This document shows positions 6,845-10,433 of a stretch of DNA of 10,433 bases, piece after piece. The stretch spans positions 1 through 10,433 of the forward strand of contig CANGZG010000082.1 in the NCBI GenBank assembly GCA_947458415.1. Reading direction: 5' to 3'. How positions within the stretch are numbered: position 1 is the first letter of the stretch; each line of letters begins with the position of its first letter. The position numbers and the translations under genes are program-made. This DNA comes from Comamonadaceae bacterium (GTDB lineage: Bacteria > Pseudomonadota > Gammaproteobacteria > Burkholderiales > Burkholderiaceae_C). The notes below the pieces were generated by a model. It searched no databases. It worked only from the letters and a program-made list of their open reading frames with translations, and was not told where the DNA came from.

Positions 6845-8131
6845 ATGCGTTGGTCCTTGTGGCTGTTGGCTTTGTTTGGTGTGGCGGTCGCCGCCGCCTT
6901 GGGCTTGAGTTTGCAATGGGGCACGGTCACGCTGTTCGTGGCCCCTTACCGTGTGGACCTGTCGCTGAATTTGGTGATCATTTGTCTGTTGCTGGGTTTT
7001 GTGTTGTGTTACGCCGCCATCAGAGGCGCCATGCAATTCATGCAGTTGCCCACCCAAGCGCGCCGCTGGCGTGCCCAACAACGGGAACGGGCTGCACAAC
7101 AAGGCTTGCTCAACGCCATGGTGATGTGGATGGCCGGGCGGTTTTTGCGCTCGCGCAAAGCCGCCTTGCAGGCCTTGGGGCAGGTTGACAATCTGCTCTT
7201 GAATGGCGATTCGCCGCACCAACCGGCGATGCGACTCATGCGCAGTTTGTTGCATTTGTTGGCCGCTGAAAGTGCGCATGCTTTGCGTGACAAAAGCGCC
7301 CGGGATGGGCATTTTCAGCAAGCCTTGGACCACGAACCGGGCGCGCGGGTGGAGCAGCGTTTGGAATTGCGCGACGCAGCTTATTTGAATGCATCCCGCT
7401 GGGCTTTGCATGACCGAGACAGCCAACAGGCGCAACAGTGGTTGTCTCAATTGCCTTTGGGGGTGTCTCGCCGGACCGTGGCCTTGCGCTTGCGACTCAA
7501 AGCAGATCGAATGGGTCAGCAGCATTTGCCTGCGCTGGACACGGCGCGGCTGCTGGCCAAGCACGGTGCGTTTTCAGCGTCGGCGGCCCGCAGTTTGTTG
7601 CGTGGATTGGCCATCGCGTGTTTGGATGAATGCCATGACAGCAGCCAGTTGCAGTCGAGTTGGATGTTGCTGCAAGCAGATGAACGCGCCATGGCCGACA
7701 TCGCCTTGCATGCCGCACAACGTTTGTTGAATTTGCGTGGGGACCCGCAATTGGCTTTGAACTGGTTGATGCCTGTTTGGCAGCAACTGGTCAATGCAGA
7801 CGATGCGTTGGCGTTGGGACAGCGACAAAAATTGGTGCAGGTGTTGTCAGACGCCTTGCATGAACTCGAGCCCGAAAGCGATTGGTTGGCCAGGGTTGAG
7901 CAAGCGCGTTTGGTCAACCCGCGCAGTTTGGAGTTGCAATACCTGAGTGGCATGGTCTGCTTGCGCCACGGTTTGTGGGGCAAGGCCCAGCAAATGCTCG
8001 AACAGGTGGCGCCTCGGTTGACAGCGGCTGTGTTGCAGCGACAAGCTTGGCGCGCATTGGCCGAATTGGCCGAGAACAAGGGCGACGCCGCACAAGCCTT
8101 GGCTTGCTGGAAGTTGTCGGCCAAGGTCTGA
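6845..8131 (+). CDS. hemY: HemY-like membrane protein with TPR-type helical domain
   Basis: 428 residues. Two hydrophobic segments at the N-terminus (about 4-22 and 41-59) with a short loop, then QLPTQARRWRAQQRERAAQQG and WMAGRFLRSRKAALQALG, as in the HemY N-terminal domain family. The rest is alpha-helical and repetitive, with TPR-like units, for example LAELAENKGDAAQALACWKLSAK at the very end (cut here to its sense; around 406-427). In proteobacteria this family is the last gene of hemCDXY. It is not the protoporphyrinogen oxidase that carries the same name in Bacillus. It may help organise haem enzymes at the inner membrane, but no activity can be read from the sequence. ATG follows the hemX stop after one base. 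The gene converges on rne. Confidence 0.9.
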   Translation: MRWSLWLLALFGVAVAAALGLSLQWGTVTLFVAPYRVDLSLNLVIICLLLGFVLCYAAIRGAMQFMQLPTQARRWRAQQRERAAQQGLLNAMVMWMAGRFLRSRKAALQALGQVDNLLLNGDSPHQPAMRLMRSLLHLLAAESAHALRDKSARDGHFQQALDHEPGARVEQRLELRDAAYLNASRWALHDRDSQQAQQWLSQLPLGVSRRTVALRLRLKADRMGQQHLPALDTARLLAKHGAFSASAARSLLRGLAIACLDECHDSSQLQSSWMLLQADERAMADIALHAAQRLLNLRGDPQLALNWLMPVWQQLVNADDALALGQRQKLVQVLSDALHELEPESDWLARVEQARLVNPRSLELQYLSGMVCLRHGLWGKAQQMLEQVAPRLTAAVLQRQAWRALAELAENKGDAAQALACWKLSAKV

Positions 8132-8139
8132 CCGACAAC
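8113..8139 (+). terminator. Hairpin at the end of the hem operon, possibly shared with rne
   Basis: GTTGTCGG (8113-8120) and CCGACAAC (8132-8139) form a perfect 8-bp stem with an 11-base loop. The hemY stop codon (8129-8131) is in the loop, so the left arm is coding sequence. On the plus strand the stem is followed by CGTTGTTTA, a moderate U-rich tail, which fits a weak intrinsic terminator for hemCDXY. The minus-strand tail (TTCCAGC) is poor, so it would stop rne transcripts only as a hairpin barrier. It spans most of the 14-base gap between the convergent genes. Confidence 0.5.
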
Positions 8140-8145
8140 CGTTGT

Positions 8146-10433
8146 TTAGCTGCTGCGGCTTTCTTCAAACGGCATCTGCATTTGAGACAAATCGCGTTTG
8201 GTTTCCACCAGAATCAGTGGGCCTTCGTCTAACACCACAGGCGCGGGACGCTCACGCGGCACATGAACCGGCCGGGGTTCGGCCGCAATCGCTGCTTGAA
8301 TCATGGCGACACGTTCTGGATTCGAGTTGATCCACTCCAAGCCATTGGACGATGCAACGTGCTGCAACTGTTCCATGGGCAATGCGAACGTCCCCACCTT
8401 GGGCATGGCCATGGTTGTCGCGACAACCGATGATGGCGAAGCCGCAGGTGCATGGGACACCAGTGCATGTCCGTTGTCATCTGCACGGTTTTCGTCAGGT
8501 TGACCGTTGCGTGCTTGGCGTTCGCGACCGGGGCGTTCACGGCCACGGCGTTCGCGACGTTCGTTGTGGCGCTCGCCTTGGGCAGACGCGGTTTGACCGT
8601 CTTCCACGCGGTGGTCTGCAGGCGCGGCTGGCGCTTGGTCAGTGGCATGAATCGCTTCTTCTGCGCTGGTACTTGCTTCGTTGGCAGGTGTTTGTGCCGG
8701 ACGTTCACCACGGCGACCGCGTCCGCGTCGACCATCGGTGCGTTCACGGCCTTGGCGAGCGGGTCTGTCAGCCGTGGCGTTGTCGTTCGATTCAGAAGGT
8801 GGGACAGACGCGTCATGGGTTGTGTGGTCGTCCATGCGAGGTTCTTGGCGTTGACGCTCAGGACGCTCGCCACGACCTTGGCGGTTGGGACGGCCTTCTG
8901 GGCGCTCGCTTTGGCGAGCCTCGGGTTTGTCAGCGCGCTCTTGGCGGTCTGGGCGTTCAGCGCGGCCTTCACCTCGCTCGGAACGTTCACCGCGACGGCC
9001 ACCGCGGCGGCCATCTTGACCGCCTCTGCCGGCTGGTCGGTTGTCGTTGCGCTCGCCCGGTTTGGTGCCCGGGTTGGCCGCATCTGCCGCGGGCTTGGCC
9101 GGGGCAGTGTCACCACCGAACAAAGATTTGAGCCAGCCGAAAAAGCCTTTTTCAGCGGGGGCAGGTGCCGATGCGGCTGGACGGACAGGCGCTGTGCGAG
9201 ATTCAGGTGCGCGCGCAGGACGCGCTTCAGCGGCGGGGGCCGGCATGTCAGGCAACACGCCTTTGATGACTGGCGACTGGCGGTTGGTCGGCTCTTGCGA
9301 GCGGCGGGTGACCGCGGTCGGGTCTTCGATCTCTTCGGCCATTTTGTAACTGGCTTGCAGGCTGTCCAGACGCGGGTCGTCGTGCTTGAGACGTTCGAGT
9401 TTGTAGTTGGGCGTTTCCAGGCCTTTGTTCGGAATCAGCAACACATGGGTGCGTTGCTTCAATTCGATCTTGGCGATTTCTGGACGCTTTTCGTTCAACA
9501 GGAATGAAGCCACTTCCACCGGCACTTGCGCGTGCACTGCGGCGGTGTTTTCTTTCATGGATTCTTCTTGGATGATGCGCAAAATTTGCAGCGCAGAGCT
9601 TTCGGTGTCGCGCACATGGCCCGAACCACCGCAACGCGGGCAGGGGATGGACGCACCTTCGGACAATGCGGGGCGCAAACGCTGGCGACTCATTTCCATC
9701 AAACCAAATTTGCTGATGGTGCCAAATTGCACCCTGGCACGGTCTTGGCGAAGCGCGTCACGCAAGCGGTTTTCCACTTCGCGGCGGTTTTTCGATTCGT
9801 CCATGTCGATGAAGTCGATGACGATCAAGCCGCCCAAGTCGCGCAAACGCATTTGGCGCGCCACTTCGTCAGCCGCTTCCAAGTTGGTGCGGGTGGCGGT
9901 TTCTTCGATGTCACCGCCTTTGATGGCACGCGCCGAGTTGACGTCCACCGAAACCAGTGCTTCGGTGTGGTCAATCACGATCGCGCCGCCAGAAGGCAGG
10001 GTCACGGTGCGCGCATACGCAGATTCGATTTGGTGTTCGATTTGAAAACGGCTGAACAGCGGCGTGTCATCGCGGTAGCGTTTGACCCGCGCCGCGTGTT
10101 CAGGCATGACATGCGCCATGAATTGCTGCGCTTGGTCGTAGATGTCATCGGTGTCGATCAAGATGTCACCGATGTCGTTGTTGAAATAGTCGCGAATGGC
10201 GCGGATCACCAAACTCGATTCTTGGTAAATCAAGAACGCGCCTTTGCCCCCTTTGGCAGCGCCATCGATGGCGGTCCACAGTTTGAGCAAGTAGTTCAAA
10301 TCCCATTGCAGTTCGGGTGCGCTGCGGCCAATACCTGCTGTGCGCGCAATGATGGACATGCCGTTGGGGTATTCCAACTGGTCCATGGCTTCTTTAAGTT
10401 CTGCCCGGTCGTCGCCTTCGATGCGACGGCTGA
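8146..10433 (-). CDS. rne: Ribonuclease E, C-terminal part (5' end beyond the window)
   Basis: Single-strand-specific endoribonuclease that starts mRNA decay and processes rRNA and tRNA; it scaffolds the degradosome at the inner membrane. The frame is open through the right edge (SRRIEGDDRAELKEAM precedes the ATG at 10386), so that ATG is internal and the N-terminal S1 domain is off-window. Counting from it: 5'-sensor/RNase H-like region, catalytic Asp148 (VSVDVNSARA) and Asp191 (LIVIDFIDMD), matching E. coli D303 and D346; Zn-link CPRCGGSG (249-256); small domain to about 345. The tail is low complexity: EKGFFGWLKSLFGG (412-425) resembles the membrane-binding amphipathic helix; 446-562 is extremely Arg/Gly/Glu-rich, probably RNA-binding; 604-624 is a second Arg-rich patch. 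The last 45 residues (for example LDEGPLILVETKRDL) are conserved-looking, perhaps a partner-binding site. Autoregulation through the rne 5' UTR is known in E. coli but that region is not in view. Confidence 0.96.
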   Translation of the reverse strand, partial: SRRIEGDDRAELKEAMDQLEYPNGMSIIARTAGIGRSAPELQWDLNYLLKLWTAIDGAAKGGKGAFLIYQESSLVIRAIRDYFNNDIGDILIDTDDIYDQAQQFMAHVMPEHAARVKRYRDDTPLFSRFQIEHQIESAYARTVTLPSGGAIVIDHTEALVSVDVNSARAIKGGDIEETATRTNLEAADEVARQMRLRDLGGLIVIDFIDMDESKNRREVENRLRDALRQDRARVQFGTISKFGLMEMSRQRLRPALSEGASIPCPRCGGSGHVRDTESSALQILRIIQEESMKENTAAVHAQVPVEVASFLLNEKRPEIAKIELKQRTHVLLIPNKGLETPNYKLERLKHDDPRLDSLQASYKMAEEIEDPTAVTRRSQEPTNRQSPVIKGVLPDMPAPAAEARPARAPESRTAPVRPAASAPAPAEKGFFGWLKSLFGGDTAPAKPAADAANPGTKPGERNDNRPAGRGGQDGRRGGRRGERSERGEGRAERPDRQERADKPEARQSERPEGRPNRQGRGERPERQRQEPRMDDHTTHDASVPPSESNDNATADRPARQGRERTDGRRGRGRRGERPAQTPANEASTSAEEAIHATDQAPAAPADHRVEDGQTASAQGERHNERRERRGRERPGRERQARNGQPDENRADDNGHALVSHAPAASPSSVVATTMAMPKVGTFALPMEQLQHVASSNGLEWINSNPERVAMIQAAIAAEPRPVHVPRERPAPVVLDEGPLILVETKRDLSQMQMPFEESRSS

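Noticed and set aside
6716..7564. A 282-codon open frame on the minus strand across hemX and hemY
   Set aside because: Shadow of two real genes; its Gln/His/Arg-rich translation is typical of antisense reading.
8452..9507. A 351-codon open frame on the plus strand opposite rne
   Set aside because: It is antisense to the Arg/Gly-rich tail of RNase E, whose GC-rich repetitive codons keep the opposite frame open. Its translation is Ala/Thr/Val/Arg-rich with no recognisable domain, and rne is unmistakable.
10384..10386. ATG at 10386 as the start of rne
   Set aside because: The frame stays open to the edge and the upstream codons read as RNase E sequence (IEGDDRAELKEA), so this Met is internal.
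1..10433. CRISPR array, insertion sequence, tRNA or rRNA genes, or a prophage
   Set aside because: I saw no regularly spaced repeats, transposase-like frame, terminal inverted repeats with target duplication, or RNA gene signature anywhere in the window.

Overview
The window looks like chromosomal DNA from a betaproteobacterium of the order Burkholderiales, probably Comamonadaceae-like. This rests on moderately GC-rich coding sequence, the gene order ppc (divergent) - hemC-hemD-hemX-hemY, an RNase E with a long Arg/Gly-rich tail, and a HipB/HipA pair of a type recalled from that order. The assignment comes from recognising protein families and gene order, not from a database search.

Layout, left to right. 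(1) Positions 1-780, minus strand: a hipBA-type toxin-antitoxin locus. The HipB-like antitoxin (436-780) looks intact. The hipA kinase toxin downstream (1-439, running off the left edge) is in pieces: an N-terminal piece, a middle piece in another frame and a C-terminal piece that keeps the kinase catalytic loop. Large parts between them, including the ATP-binding part, are gone. (2) Positions 781-947: an AT-rich divergent intergenic region with small repeats that may hold the hipB operator. (3) Positions 948-1154, plus: a 68-residue protein with one membrane helix and an Ala/Pro-rich tail, function unknown. (4) Positions 1164-3983, minus: ppc, phosphoenolpyruvate carboxylase, complete. (5) Positions 3984-4078: a short divergent promoter region. 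(6) Positions 4079-8131, plus: a tightly packed hemC-hemD-hemX-hemY operon. HemC and HemD make hydroxymethylbilane and close it to uroporphyrinogen III. HemX and HemY are membrane-anchored proteins of the same operon with less clear roles. (7) Positions 8146-10433, minus: the 3' three quarters or so of rne (RNase E), running off the right edge.

Most of the window is housekeeping: anaplerotic carbon fixation, tetrapyrrole synthesis and RNA turnover. I see no new defence or mobile system. The points most worth a second look are the orphaned antitoxin beside a decayed toxin; the hemC/hemD arrangement, where both genes appear to start with TTG and are separated in one frame only by a single TGA; the unassigned small membrane protein; and the convergent gene pairs whose hairpins sit inside or over coding ends.
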